DNA of 64,000 bases, taken from assembly GCA_002428265.1 (NCBI GenBank), contig DIUR01000024.1, forward strand, positions 58,079-122,078. Reading direction: 5' to 3'. This stretch comes from Bacteriovoracaceae bacterium UBA6153 (GTDB taxonomy: Bacteria; Bdellovibrionota; Bacteriovoracia; Bacteriovoracales; Bacteriovoracaceae). Position numbers and translations under genes: made by a program. This document shows, one piece after another, positions 33,660-42,640 of the stretch. The notes beneath the pieces are model-generated. The model was not told the origin of the DNA, did not search any database, and saw only the letters and a program-made list of their open reading frames with translations. How positions within the stretch are numbered: position 1 is the stretch's first letter; each line of letters opens with the position of its first letter.

Positions 33660-34541
33660 ATGAATCATCTTTGTAAAAAAGGTTTTTCTTTGGTTGAGAT
33701 GCTGGTTGTTCTGGGCGCTCTTGGTGCAATGGCCGTTGTTGTCATGCAATTAAGTAAGAACTCTTCTTCGATGCAAAGTGAAGTTGTGGCCAGCAGCGAA
33801 TTCAATGATCTTAAAAGTGAAGTGGATATTATTTTGAATGGTGAAAGCGACTGTACTGCAAGTTTTAAAGGATTAACTTTTAAGGCCAATGCTATCAATG
33901 CCAAACCTCTTGAAGTAGAGCTTTGGAATGGTGATCAGAATAATCAAAGAACGAGGAAAAAATTCTCATCAACTGATCAGGAAGCTAATAAAAGTGGAAA
34001 GACTGTACTGGAGTCTATTCAACTAAGAATGCCTGATTATACCTCTGAAGCAAATTTTCCTTCAGGCAAATCAACTTTTAAAGCCGAAGTCTTAGTGAAG
34101 CTTCAAAAACCGGCCTCTGCAAAAGCTAAAATTTTTTCGGATATCAAAAAATCAGTTTACCTGACTTTTAATACAGAGATAGATGGAACGAGCACGATTG
34201 AGTCTTGTGGGCCTAGTGCTGCCGGTGGAGGCGTTCGAGTTATTTCTTCGGGTGATGGACACGATGGAGTTTCTGGAGCAACCGCATGTAAGAGTGTTGG
34301 TGCTGAATGTGCTTATGTTCAAAGTAATAATTATATGACTGAGGCCATTGCATGCGCAAACATGGGAACATGTATTCAGACATGTATGACTTATTATAAC
34401 AACTCCCTTCCGGGTGTTGTTAATACAAACGGACACGACAACATTCATTCATGCGAGGCCAAGATAGGAAATTTTGTAACCTATGCTGATCCCGCAGTCG
34501 TTCGCTGTAGCGCTTATTTTCACGCCGTCTGTAATCTCTAA
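33660..34541 (+). CDS. type IV prepilin/pseudopilin-like protein
   Basis: 293 residues. The N-terminus has a class III prepilin signal: MNHLCKKG|FSLVEMLVVLGALGA, with cleavage after Gly8, Phe+1 and Glu5 and a hydrophobic helix. The rest is a large C-terminal domain with several cysteines (CTASF, ATACKSVGAECAY, CANMGTCIQTC, SCEAK, RCSAYFHAVC) and Gly/Ser-rich loops, typical of minor pilins or pseudopilins. It lies 2 bases after the previous gene. No pilus assembly genes are adjacent. The stop is 4 bases from the convergent rlmL-like stop. Confidence 0.8.
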   Translation: MNHLCKKGFSLVEMLVVLGALGAMAVVVMQLSKNSSSMQSEVVASSEFNDLKSEVDIILNGESDCTASFKGLTFKANAINAKPLEVELWNGDQNNQRTRKKFSSTDQEANKSGKTVLESIQLRMPDYTSEANFPSGKSTFKAEVLVKLQKPASAKAKIFSDIKKSVYLTFNTEIDGTSTIESCGPSAAGGGVRVISSGDGHDGVSGATACKSVGAECAYVQSNNYMTEAIACANMGTCIQTCMTYYNNSLPGVVNTNGHDNIHSCEAKIGNFVTYADPAVVRCSAYFHAVCNL

Positions 34542-34545
34542 TTAA

Positions 34546-35910
34546 TTAGTAAAGATCGTACTTCAGTAAACGACACTCAAGACTTCCGTTGTAGAAAGTG
34601 TGACGTGCACTTGTTCCAAGTGAGATCTCTTTTCTTAAAAGTGGATTTGATGTGAAGACGTAGGCCCTGAAGCCTTTAAAGTTGTGCTTTAAGTTTTCAC
34701 CGTAAGATTTATATAAACTCTTCAGTTCTTCTTCTTCACCCATACGCTCTCCATAAGGAGGGTTACAAATGACGATTCCAGGTGGTTCATCCATTGGTGT
34801 GATCTTAGTAGCATCACGCTTGTTCAACGTGACGATCTGTTGATCAATCATAGCGTTGTGAAGGTGGACTCTTGTTGTTTCAAGAGCTCGCTCAGTAATA
34901 TCAAAACCAAAAAATTGTCTGGTTTGAAGTTCGTTAAGTGCACTTAGTGAATGGTTGTAAATCGCTTGAGCTTTCTCTTCAAAAATTCTTACTGTTTTTC
35001 TATCTACAGTGAACCATGGGTGCTTAATAAAATCGAAAACCGGAACTTTCTTTTCAACAAACTGTCTGATCTTTAAATAAGTCGGAGCTACTTTTGCTTT
35101 AATCAAAATCCCTTCAATCAGAAGAGTTCCTGTTCCACACATTGTATCCATGAAAATATCTTTTTCAGTATCAAAGTCAGTTGTCATGACAATAGCAGCA
35201 GCAAGGTTTTCTCTTAGTGGAGCTTTAAGAGACTCTTCTCTATATCCTCTGTTTGAAAGAGGCTCTCCACACATATCAACCAGGATACGGGCATTGTATA
35301 AATCTGTTCCTTGTTTTCTTTCTACGCGAAGTAGGAAAGTAATATCAGGTCTTCCAGTGTCAACACTTGGTCTTTCACCGAATTTCTCTCTGAAGTTATC
35401 AGCGATAGCATCTTTTAAAAGTTGAGAGAAGATAATTGAGTTATTGAAATTCTCTTTTGTTTCGCGATCGAAAAGAGTGTTGATTTTAAAAGTTTGATTA
35501 ACGCTGAAAACTTTATCCCACCATTTTTCTTTTGCGCGCGAGTAAATATCTTTTTCGCTGGCAATTGTATAAACCTGAAGTTCTTTGAAAACTCTTGAAG
35601 CAATTCTTGATTGTAATAAAACATCAAGGGCCTGTTCTGGCTCACATTTAAAAGCGATACCGCCTTTTTCAGTTTCAATACGAGTGATGCCAAGAGCTCT
35701 GATCTCTTTTTCTAGAAGGTATTCAACTTCGCGCGGACAAGAAGCAAAATAGGTCGATTGATCGAACTCTTTTACTCCATCAGCATTTACTTTTGGTCTT
35801 GGAGTGTCTTTTACGTCACTATGTTTTTTAGGAGCGCGCTCAGCACGCTTCTCTCTTTCTTTCTTATAATCTTTTTTGAAGCCATCTTTTTTTGGCGGGA
35901 ACTTAGACAT
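34546..35910 (-). CDS. THUMP-domain RNA methyltransferase, RlmL (YcbY N-half)-like
   Basis: 454 residues. A Lys-rich, disordered N-terminal tail (about 40 residues; HSDVKDTPRPKV) precedes a THUMP domain (about 55-175) and a Rossmann methyltransferase with FMDTMCGTGTLLIEG (SAM motif), FFGFDITERALE and the catalytic VICNPPYGERMGE. It matches the N-terminal half of RlmKL (G2445 N2-methylation of 23S rRNA); the RlmK half is absent, as in many bacteria. It lies 10 bases after the homoserine-kinase-like gene. Confidence 0.88.
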   Translation of the reverse strand: MSKFPPKKDGFKKDYKKEREKRAERAPKKHSDVKDTPRPKVNADGVKEFDQSTYFASCPREVEYLLEKEIRALGITRIETEKGGIAFKCEPEQALDVLLQSRIASRVFKELQVYTIASEKDIYSRAKEKWWDKVFSVNQTFKINTLFDRETKENFNNSIIFSQLLKDAIADNFREKFGERPSVDTGRPDITFLLRVERKQGTDLYNARILVDMCGEPLSNRGYREESLKAPLRENLAAAIVMTTDFDTEKDIFMDTMCGTGTLLIEGILIKAKVAPTYLKIRQFVEKKVPVFDFIKHPWFTVDRKTVRIFEEKAQAIYNHSLSALNELQTRQFFGFDITERALETTRVHLHNAMIDQQIVTLNKRDATKITPMDEPPGIVICNPPYGERMGEEEELKSLYKSYGENLKHNFKGFRAYVFTSNPLLRKEISLGTSARHTFYNGSLECRLLKYDLY

Positions 35911-35920
35911 ATTTATGATC

Positions 35921-36871
35921 CTATAAAATTGATACTTTTCTCATTTCAAAATAGTGAAGTGCTCTGACTAAAAGATCCTGATAAGAATTTTCCATCAAAG
36001 GATTGAGGTTTCCTTCTTTGAATCTTTTGATTCGCCAAAGCGATATTGATAAAAGTCCAAGCGTGATGGCCTGGTCTAAATATTTCTTTTCAACGTCATT
36101 CAGAGATCTGACTGATTCATACCCTAGAAGGAATGAGTTTACTAGTGGTGTTATTACTCGTCCTTTCTCTAAACAGGTTCCACTGATTGAGATTCCCAGG
36201 TCCAATATGTATTCACCAATTCCGGCCTGTTCAAAGTCTAGTACAGTACTGATTTTGTTGTTATCGAAGAGGGTATTGTCGTAATAAAGGTCTCCGTGAA
36301 TGATTCCTTCAGCGAATCCTGCGTTCATAAAGCCTTCAAGATTGTCTGGAAAAAGGACCTTAAAACCCGCTCTAAAATCTTCCGGGCAGCCCGGAGTTTG
36401 AATGTAGTCTAATATTTCTTTAGGGCCAAATCCTACTGCTTCATGGCGTCTTAGTTTAGATATTTTATTTGCATCATGCTTAAGATTATGGAGCTGAGCA
36501 ATAGCTCTTCCCACTTCTTGGCAAGTATAGTCAGAAGGTCCTGGCGGAATACCCTGCACAAAGGGATAGAGTACACCGAAGTACTGAGCATAGTTGTAAA
36601 TGAAAGTGCCATCTTTCAATGCATGTGGCTTAAGAGAGTAAGGGTAATCTCTGTCTTGTAAATACACGAGTATCGCTTGTTCATCAGCGAGCTGAGCTTG
36701 ATTTTTATCATTGGAGATTTTTAGTAAAACAACTTCGTTTTCCAAATCAACTCTGTAGTTGGAGTTTGAAATCCCCAATGAAAGTGGAGTGCATTTCAAA
36801 ACATTTGTCCGACCGTAGAGCTTGAGAATTTCTTGGGCTTCAACGAGCGTGATTTGTGTATAGCTGGCCAT
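35921..36871 (-). CDS. homoserine kinase type II-like (APH-fold) phosphotransferase
   Basis: 316 residues of the aminoglycoside-phosphotransferase fold. GISNSNYRVDLENEVVLLKI has the nucleotide-binding Lys, IHGDLYYDNTLF is the catalytic loop (family: HGDLFPDNV) and VLDFEQAGIGEYILDL is the Mg-binding loop. The order and length match ThrB2, which phosphorylates homoserine for threonine synthesis; other small-molecule kinases of this fold (for example choline) cannot be excluded. It precedes the rlmL-like gene in a two-gene unit. Confidence 0.75.
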   Translation of the reverse strand: MASYTQITLVEAQEILKLYGRTNVLKCTPLSLGISNSNYRVDLENEVVLLKISNDKNQAQLADEQAILVYLQDRDYPYSLKPHALKDGTFIYNYAQYFGVLYPFVQGIPPGPSDYTCQEVGRAIAQLHNLKHDANKISKLRRHEAVGFGPKEILDYIQTPGCPEDFRAGFKVLFPDNLEGFMNAGFAEGIIHGDLYYDNTLFDNNKISTVLDFEQAGIGEYILDLGISISGTCLEKGRVITPLVNSFLLGYESVRSLNDVEKKYLDQAITLGLLSISLWRIKRFKEGNLNPLMENSYQDLLVRALHYFEMRKVSIL

Positions 36872-36883
36872 GACTAAATTACC

Positions 36884-36912
36884 TTGTGAGCTTTATTCGA
36901 GAATGTTATAGT
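36884..36912 (+). promoter_or_regulatory. sigma-70 type promoter of ahcY
   Basis: TTGTGA (36884-36889) and TATAGT (36907-36912) are separated by 17 bases, upstream of the ahcY ATG at 36962. No SAH-riboswitch-like fold is apparent in the 50-base leader. Confidence 0.7.
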
Positions 36913-36961
36913 GAGCCTGTTAAATTCTATTAAAAAAAGTAAAAAACCACTAGGGGGAATT

Positions 36962-38257
36962 ATGGCCTTTACGGATTACAAAGTAAAAGATATGTCGCTG
37001 GCTGACTGGGGACGTAAAGAAATCGAAATCGCTGAAACAGAAATGCCGGGATTAATGTCTCTTCGCTCTGAGTTCGGAAAATCAAAACCATTAAAAGGTG
37101 CCCGCATTGCTGGTTGCCTTCACATGACAATCCAGACTGCTGTTTTAATCGAAACTCTGGTTGAGTTAGGTGCAGAAGTTCGTTGGTCATCATGTAATAT
37201 TTTTTCAACTCAAGATCAGGCCGCTGCTGCTATTGCTGCTGCTGGGATTCCTGTTTTTGCTTGGAAAGGAATGACAGAAAAAGAATTCGACTGGTGTATT
37301 GAGCAAACTCTTAAGTGGGCTGATGGTTCAGCACTTAACATGATTCTTGATGACGGTGGTGACTTAACTGTTATGGTTCACGATAGATTCCCTGAGCTTC
37401 TAAAAGAGATCAAAGGTCTTTCAGAAGAAACAACGACAGGTGTTCATAGACTTTACGATATGGTGAAGAAGGGACAACTTAAAGTTCCAGCTATCAACAT
37501 CAACGATTCAACGACAAAATCAAAATTCGATAACCTTTACGGATGTCGCGAGTCACTTGTTGACTCTGTAAAGCGTGCAACTGACGTAATGATCGCTGGT
37601 AAAGTTTGCGTTGTTGCTGGTTACGGTGACGTAGGTAAAGGTTCAGCTGGATCTTTCAAAGGTCTAGGCGGAAGAGTTATCATCACTGAAATCGATCCTA
37701 TCTGTGCTCTTCAGGCAGCTATGGAAGGATACCAGGTAATGAGAATGGAAGACGCTGCAAAAATCGGAGATATCTTCGTAACTGCAACTGGATGCCGTGA
37801 CGTTATCACTGGTAAACACATGGAATCGATGAAAGATGGAGCTATCGTTGCTAACATCGGTCACTTCGATCTTGAAATTGAAGTTGCTCACTTAAATAAG
37901 ACTGGTAAAAAAATCAACATCAAGCCTCAGGTTGATCAATACGTAATGCCATCTGGAAAAAAACTAATCGTTCTTGCAGAAGGACGTCTAGTAAACCTTG
38001 GATGTGGAACAGGTCACCCTTCTTTCGTTATGTCTAACTCGTTCACAAACCAAGTTATGGCACAAATGGAATTATGGGCCAACCATAAAAACTACAAGAA
38101 CGAAGTATACGTTCTACCAAAGCACCTTGATGAAAAAGTAGCTCGTCTTCACCTTGAGAAAATCAACGTGCAACTTGATACTCTTTCAAGTGCTCAGGCA
38201 GAGTACCTTGGTATCAACCCTGCTGGTCCATACAAACCAGATCACTACAGATACTAA
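36962..38257 (+). CDS. ahcY: adenosylhomocysteinase
   Basis: 431 residues from ATG 36962, which has AGGGGGAA just upstream; an extra N-terminal extension from 36911 is rejected. Catalytic blocks are INDSTTKSKFDNLYGCRESLVD (split here as INDSTTKSKFDN and YGCRESLVD), the NAD site AGYGDVGKGSAG and the conserved C-terminus GPYKPDHYRY. It lacks the 40-residue insert of eukaryotic/longer enzymes. It splits S-adenosylhomocysteine into adenosine and homocysteine, feeding cystathionine beta-synthase at 57.7 kb. It is followed by rpiB with an 11-base gap. Confidence 0.96.
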   Translation: MAFTDYKVKDMSLADWGRKEIEIAETEMPGLMSLRSEFGKSKPLKGARIAGCLHMTIQTAVLIETLVELGAEVRWSSCNIFSTQDQAAAAIAAAGIPVFAWKGMTEKEFDWCIEQTLKWADGSALNMILDDGGDLTVMVHDRFPELLKEIKGLSEETTTGVHRLYDMVKKGQLKVPAININDSTTKSKFDNLYGCRESLVDSVKRATDVMIAGKVCVVAGYGDVGKGSAGSFKGLGGRVIITEIDPICALQAAMEGYQVMRMEDAAKIGDIFVTATGCRDVITGKHMESMKDGAIVANIGHFDLEIEVAHLNKTGKKINIKPQVDQYVMPSGKKLIVLAEGRLVNLGCGTGHPSFVMSNSFTNQVMAQMELWANHKNYKNEVYVLPKHLDEKVARLHLEKINVQLDTLSSAQAEYLGINPAGPYKPDHYRY

Positions 38258-38268
38258 GAAGTAAAAAA

Positions 38269-38709
38269 ATGAAAATAGTAATCGGCTCAGATCACGCAGC
38301 ATATGAAATGAAGGAGAAGGTAAAACTTCTTCTTCAATCTAAAAACATCGAGGTTCTCGATGTGGGGACTCATAGCGCTGATCGAGCTGATTATCCAGAC
38401 TACGCCAAAAAAGTAAGCCACGAGGTTGTTGCTCAAAATATTCAGGGCATTCTTCTTTGTGGTTCAGGAATCGGTGTTTCGATTGTGGCCAATCGTTTTA
38501 AAGGTGTTCGCGCAGCTCTTTGCAGAACTCCTGAAGATGCGGAAATGTCCCGTAAACATAACGACGCCAATGTTCTTTGTCTTGGAGCCAGATTCAATTC
38601 AGAGAGTGAAGTTCAAAAAATTATCGAAGCCTGGTTTGAAAACAGCTTTGAAGGCGGACGTCATGCGGATCGCCTGAATAAGTTTTCTGACTTGGGAGAA
38701 GACTGTTGA
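38269..38709 (+). CDS. rpiB: ribose-5-phosphate isomerase B
   Basis: 146 residues, RpiB/LacAB family. It shows IGSDHAAYEMKE at the start, DYPDYAKKVS, LLCGSGIGVSIVANR (catalytic Cys in the LCGSGIG loop) and RKHNDANVLCLGAR. It interconverts ribose 5-phosphate and ribulose 5-phosphate in the pentose phosphate pathway. It lies between ahcY and a membrane protein and overlaps the latter by 4 bases (TTGA). Confidence 0.95.
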   Translation: MKIVIGSDHAAYEMKEKVKLLLQSKNIEVLDVGTHSADRADYPDYAKKVSHEVVAQNIQGILLCGSGIGVSIVANRFKGVRAALCRTPEDAEMSRKHNDANVLCLGARFNSESEVQKIIEAWFENSFEGGRHADRLNKFSDLGEDC

Positions 38710-39377
38710 AAATTTTTGAAAAGATCATGTATCCGGTGCTTATCATTCTGATATTTTTCTATATGTATCATGCTAGAAACAATGCGCCTTATTTTGAAAA
38801 TGTTCTCGCTCGTGAGGGCGGACCACTTCAATGGTTAATCATTTCAACTTTGTTATTTGCTTCTTTAATGTGCTTTTACCGTGCAAGTATTTTAAAGCCT
38901 TTTAGAGGGGGAGTCTTTGCTGGCTGGTCAGTGTTCATGGGAGTTATTTTTCTTATTTTCGCCATGGATGAAATGTCATGGGGACAAATTGTTTTTGATT
39001 ACGCTACCCCTGAGTTTATTCGTCTAAGAAATTCAGCTGGAGAAATGAACATCCGCCATCTTGTCATTGGTGGGTTTGAAATCACTGATATCATTTTTAC
39101 AATTGGTATCAAGATTTTAGCGACTGTTTATTTCATCGTTCTGCCTTTTTTCTACTCTCGACTTGATAAAATTAAGAACTTTGTAAATCGTTTTGCTATT
39201 CCTCTTCCGAGATACACTCACACCGCGGCTTATGCATTAGCTGCTATCTTGATGAGTTTTATCCCGTCAGATCTTCGCTACATTGTTTTCGAATTTGTTT
39301 TTTACTGGATTCTCGTGTTGATGATGTACAACCCATTAAACGAAGAAGTGTTCTCTAGAAAAAGCTTAGTTCGCTAA
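38706..39377 (+). CDS. multi-pass membrane protein, unknown function
   Basis: 223 residues with about six transmembrane helices. Start is a TTG overlapping the rpiB stop (TTGA), with GGGAGAAG just upstream; an ATG at 38727 is an alternative. A conserved-looking acidic motif MDEMSWGQIVF sits near residue 94 at a membrane edge, a pattern I have seen in uncharacterised membrane proteins (E-x-SWGQ). The function is unknown. The stop overlaps the convergent glycosyltransferase stop by 4 bases. Confidence 0.75.
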   Translation: MKIFEKIMYPVLIILIFFYMYHARNNAPYFENVLAREGGPLQWLIISTLLFASLMCFYRASILKPFRGGVFAGWSVFMGVIFLIFAMDEMSWGQIVFDYATPEFIRLRNSAGEMNIRHLVIGGFEITDIIFTIGIKILATVYFIVLPFFYSRLDKIKNFVNRFAIPLPRYTHTAAYALAAILMSFIPSDLRYIVFEFVFYWILVLMMYNPLNEEVFSRKSLVR

Positions 39378-40099
39378 TTAAGAGTTCCTATTAATTTTTT
39401 GAATCTTAAATAGATGAAGATCTTAATCGCTTCAATCATAATTCCTGAGCTCATTTTAGAGACACCAAGCATTCGTTGATAAAAGATGATGGGAACTTCC
39501 ACAATCTTCATATTCATTGAGTGGACTTTGTAATTCATTTCAAATTGAAAAATGTATCCTTTTGAGACTATATTTTTAAGATTGATTCTCTCCAGAGTTT
39601 CTCTTCTAAAGGCCTTAAAGCCTCCGGAAATATCTCTGGTTTTCATACCCGTAAACCACCTGAACATAGTTGAAGCAGAGTAGGAAAGGATGAGTCTTCT
39701 TAAGGGCCAGTCTTTGGTCCTGCGCTCGTTTTCGCTGTAGCGTGAGCCAATGGCAAGGTCGGCATTTTCAAGTGCTTTTATAAGGCGAATAACGTCTGAT
39801 GGATCGTGAGAGAAGTCGCAGTCCATTTGAACAATGAATCTATACTGTTTTGATAAGGCCCAATGAAAGCCTTCTAAATAAGCTGTTCCAAGACCTAGTT
39901 TTCCAGCTCTCTTGATGATGTGTAAGCGTGAGTAAGTTGATTGCAGGTCTTCCACAACATTTGCTGTTTTATCGGGAGAGTTATCATCAATGATGAGTAC
40001 AGAAATTTCAGGATAAAGATGGAACAAGCGCTCGATCATCGAATGAACATTGAGCGCTTCATTGTAAGTCGGGATGATAACGAGAGAGTGATTAATCAC
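39374..40099 (-). CDS. DPM1-like family 2 glycosyltransferase (polyprenol-phosphate mannose synthase type)
   Basis: 241 residues. The GT2 start IIPTYNEALNV, the IDDNSPDKTANV block, QMDCDFSHDP (DxD metal site near residue 92), the KTRDISGGFKAFRRETL segment and the YIFQFEMNYKVH segment match dolichyl/polyprenol-phosphate mannosyltransferase DPM1-type enzymes. There are no transmembrane helices at the C-terminus, as in the soluble DPM1 group. It makes polyprenol-phosphate hexose at the membrane; the sugar is not fixed by sequence. It is a single gene on the minus strand, 8 bases after the large exported protein gene. Confidence 0.88.
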   Translation of the reverse strand: MINHSLVIIPTYNEALNVHSMIERLFHLYPEISVLIIDDNSPDKTANVVEDLQSTYSRLHIIKRAGKLGLGTAYLEGFHWALSKQYRFIVQMDCDFSHDPSDVIRLIKALENADLAIGSRYSENERRTKDWPLRRLILSYSASTMFRWFTGMKTRDISGGFKAFRRETLERINLKNIVSKGYIFQFEMNYKVHSMNMKIVEVPIIFYQRMLGVSKMSSGIMIEAIKIFIYLRFKKLIGTLN

Positions 40100-40107
40100 A
40101 CGAGTCC

Positions 40108-41904
40108 TTAATTTTCGACATCTACTTGCAGAAGCCTTCTACCAGAAGTTTGATAGCGCATAGAAATAATGTCAAATAAAGGCGTGTCTTTTTCTTTTCT
40201 AATCTGACCGCTTTGTGCTTGATTCTCTGCTCGTTTAGCAAATTCTAAAATTTTTGAATTGATGGCACCTTTTTGATTGGGTTTTAGTTTTGCCAGTAAT
40301 TCCTCAGCACCATTTCCACCTGACTCTTTTGTATTTCCTTTATAACCCAATCCATTTCCGCCACTGAAGTCTATAATGTTTGAGCGAGCAGGAGCTGCAG
40401 CACCACCGGATTCTCCACTTGCGCCTGAGAATTTACTAGCGACAGCATTCATCGCTGCTGCACTTGGTGGATTTGAGGCCATCAAAGAAGCGATGTTGGC
40501 AGGGATTCCTTTAGACGTTATGGCATCCATTAAACCTTTTTGGTCTTTAGTTAGATTTGAGTTCCCTGGGATTCTGCTATTGATATCGGCCAGGGCCTTT
40601 TTAGCAATCGCCGCTGTTTTATCGTAAGAAGAACTGTTAAGTGTTCCACCGACCAATTCTCCACGAGCAAGGGGTCTGATTGATGAATAAACTGAGCCAC
40701 CATAACCTGAATCACCAAGAGAGATGATCCCTTCACTCTGAGTTTCAATAAGAGTGTCAAAGCATGAGTTACTTTTTTCACAAGAACAAGTTGGGTCTAG
40801 TTTTAAATTATTGTCTGTACAAGCCATTCTGTACGAAGTCGGATTAAGATTTTTTTTGTGTAGTCCCGGCATACAGTATGTAGGATCGTTTTCTGTCGAT
40901 GGTTGAGAGCAGTAACAAACATTATCAGTGATCGGGTTACAGTCTCCTTTACCTGGAAGAGAATCGGCCAGTTTCTTAATTTTGTCAGCATAACCTTTAT
41001 TAGCAGAAACTTCGTTTTGATAAAAAGCACCAAGCAACGTTGCAGCTCCCATTTTAATGGCAAGATTTTTATCAACTGCAAATTGTCCCATGGCCGCGTT
41101 TACTCCGTAACAAGCAGCTCCTCCAAACCATCCGGCCGCTTGAACCTGTGCCATCTTCGCTCGAGAGCTATGGCTTTTTGCTGCTTTTAAAAGAGCGTCT
41201 TTTTGAGCAGTATCACCATTTCCAATTTCTTCTCCCATTGATTTCGTCTGGGCCACTTGAACAGCTGTTGCTATTCCTTCAGTCGCAGTTGGAATGAATT
41301 TACAGTAGTCACTCGCGTTTTCTTCTTTTTTATCTCCTGCCTTTGCTTCGTCAGTTTTCGCGTCAGTCTTTGTATCTGTTTTTGTGTCAGCAGTTTTTGA
41401 ATCAGATTTTGCATCAGTTTTTTTATCGTCAGACTTTTTATCATCAGCATTAGGGCCTTTTTTAATAGCACCTAAACTATCTCCGGCCAGAGCACCAAAC
41501 ATGGCGTAGGCCTGTGAGACTGCTTTAACTAAGTTTGGGTCTAATCCCAGAAATTTATGTTTACCTTCCTGACCGGCACAAACAGATTTCATGTCGCCCG
41601 TACAAGTCGCTTCAACCAGTGCGTTTGCTTTTCCCTGGTGAATATAATTTTCACTTAACTGTTTTTCATGGTCAGTTAAATTGGTATTGGTTTTACCTTT
41701 TCCTTGGGCCGCATTGATGTAGCGAATTTCTTGCTTGGGAGCATCGGCCTCTTTTTTTTCAATCGCCTCTCTTGAAGCTTTGGCATTATCTAAAAGCTGT
41801 TGATTAAGTCCTGTCTCACTTGTCGTGGTCGCAGTCTGAGCAAGTAAATTCTGTGAATTTGATAATAAAAAGGCCGTCATGAGAGTGATTTTTAAGATTT
41901 TCAT
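40108..41904 (-). CDS. large exported protein with Lys/Asp/Thr-rich segment, unknown function
   Basis: 598 residues from the ATG at 41904 (MKILKITLMTAFLLSNSQN, cleavage after LAQ). Longer readings start upstream at 42060 but lack a signal and run into the promoter of the divergent regulator. After a helical N-part there is a low-complexity Asp/Lys/Thr/Ala tract (KSDDKKTDAKSDSKTADTK, about residues 155-205), then a Cys-rich middle (CNPITDNVCYCS, CSCEKSNSCF) and a Gly/Ser/Ala-rich end. No family is recognised. Cys pairs suggest a folded extracytoplasmic domain. Confidence 0.7.
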   Translation of the reverse strand: MKILKITLMTAFLLSNSQNLLAQTATTTSETGLNQQLLDNAKASREAIEKKEADAPKQEIRYINAAQGKGKTNTNLTDHEKQLSENYIHQGKANALVEATCTGDMKSVCAGQEGKHKFLGLDPNLVKAVSQAYAMFGALAGDSLGAIKKGPNADDKKSDDKKTDAKSDSKTADTKTDTKTDAKTDEAKAGDKKEENASDYCKFIPTATEGIATAVQVAQTKSMGEEIGNGDTAQKDALLKAAKSHSSRAKMAQVQAAGWFGGAACYGVNAAMGQFAVDKNLAIKMGAATLLGAFYQNEVSANKGYADKIKKLADSLPGKGDCNPITDNVCYCSQPSTENDPTYCMPGLHKKNLNPTSYRMACTDNNLKLDPTCSCEKSNSCFDTLIETQSEGIISLGDSGYGGSVYSSIRPLARGELVGGTLNSSSYDKTAAIAKKALADINSRIPGNSNLTKDQKGLMDAITSKGIPANIASLMASNPPSAAAMNAVASKFSGASGESGGAAAPARSNIIDFSGGNGLGYKGNTKESGGNGAEELLAKLKPNQKGAINSKILEFAKRAENQAQSGQIRKEKDTPLFDIISMRYQTSGRRLLQVDVEN

Positions 41905-42049
41905 ATAACTTATTTTAACCGATCGCTGGGATAAGGATGCTGGGCAAAAAGGTTTCAGTTTAATGGCCTTTAAAAAACACTGGTTTAGGGTCTTATACCA
42001 GAGCTCTTTGGTCACACTTAAGTGCCTTGTTTTGTAGGCTTTTGACTCG

Positions 42050-42078
42050 TTGACTGACACCGATTTGGTTGGTACAAA
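42050..42078 (+). promoter_or_regulatory. possible promoter of the DtxR-family gene
   Basis: TTGACT (42050-42055), 17 bases, then TACAAA (42073-42078). The sequence TTGACTCGTTGACTG is a tandem half repeat. Initiation near 42085 would place the start codon at or next to the transcript 5' end, so the gene may be leaderless. Confidence 0.45.
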
Positions 42079-42085
42079 ATTGATT

Positions 42086-42640
42086 ATGATGACAAAAACA
42101 CCAGACCCAAAAGACGGACACGAAAACGAACTTTCTCACTCGATGGTTCACTACCTTTTAACGATTCACAAGCTGAAGGAAAACAGAGGATTTGCAAGAG
42201 TTACTGATATTGCAAAAGATCTTGATCTGACTAAAGGGTCAGTTTCTACAATGCTTAACAATCTTAAAAAGAAAGGTTTCATTCAAGAAGAAGACGAATG
42301 TAAATTTGTTGTTCTTACTGATTTAGGTCACGAAGAAGTTCACCGTATTTTATCATCACGTACACTACTGTTTTATTTCTTAAGAGATTTCGTTGGTGTT
42401 GACGAAAAAACTGCCGACTTCGACTCATGTCAGATGGAACACTTGATGAGTGCTCAAACAAGTGAGAAGTTTTTCAATTTCATGAAGACACTAGCTTGTT
42501 CATGTGAAGATCTTGAGAAAGCAGGGACTCTTCCAAAGTCGTTCCAGTTCAAAACAACTTTGGATCTTTGTTCATACTCGAATGCAGATGACTTCATTCA
42601 CAATCAAAAAGGCGACAGCCATTTACAGACTGATAAGTAG
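42086..42640 (+). CDS. DtxR/MntR-family metal-dependent regulator
   Basis: 184 residues from ATG 42086. The winged HTH is at about 36-70 (RVTDIAKDLDLTKGSVSTML), followed by the dimerisation domain with DSCQMEHLMS. Compared with DtxR/MntR, the primary-site residues Cys115, Glu118 and His119 are kept, while His22 replaces Met10 (DtxR) or Asp8 (MntR) and the HRLLE-type His of the ancillary site is lost. No SH3-like third domain is present. It should repress metal uptake or stress genes in a metal-dependent way. A TTG at 42050 is rejected because it falls in the promoter. Confidence 0.82.
   Translation: MMTKTPDPKDGHENELSHSMVHYLLTIHKLKENRGFARVTDIAKDLDLTKGSVSTMLNNLKKKGFIQEEDECKFVVLTDLGHEEVHRILSSRTLLFYFLRDFVGVDEKTADFDSCQMEHLMSAQTSEKFFNFMKTLACSCEDLEKAGTLPKSFQFKTTLDLCSYSNADDFIHNQKGDSHLQTDK

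Noticed and set aside
34152..34448. Antisense frame of about 98 codons inside the prepilin-like gene
   Set aside because: It lies fully inside a well-supported gene, has an odd Ser/Thr/Cys-rich composition and no ribosome binding site; a shadow frame.
36913..36961. SAH-type riboswitch in the ahcY leader
   Set aside because: The leader is only about 40-50 bases, without the needed pairings; an ordinary promoter explains it.
40803..41717. Several frames on both strands inside the large exported protein gene
   Set aside because: They arise from the low-complexity Lys/Asp/Thr region and lack domains or starts; the signal-peptide-bearing frame explains the region.
42050..42085. TTG start giving a longer DtxR-family protein
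   Set aside because: The extension falls inside a plausible -35/-10 pair and has no ribosome binding site or family residues.
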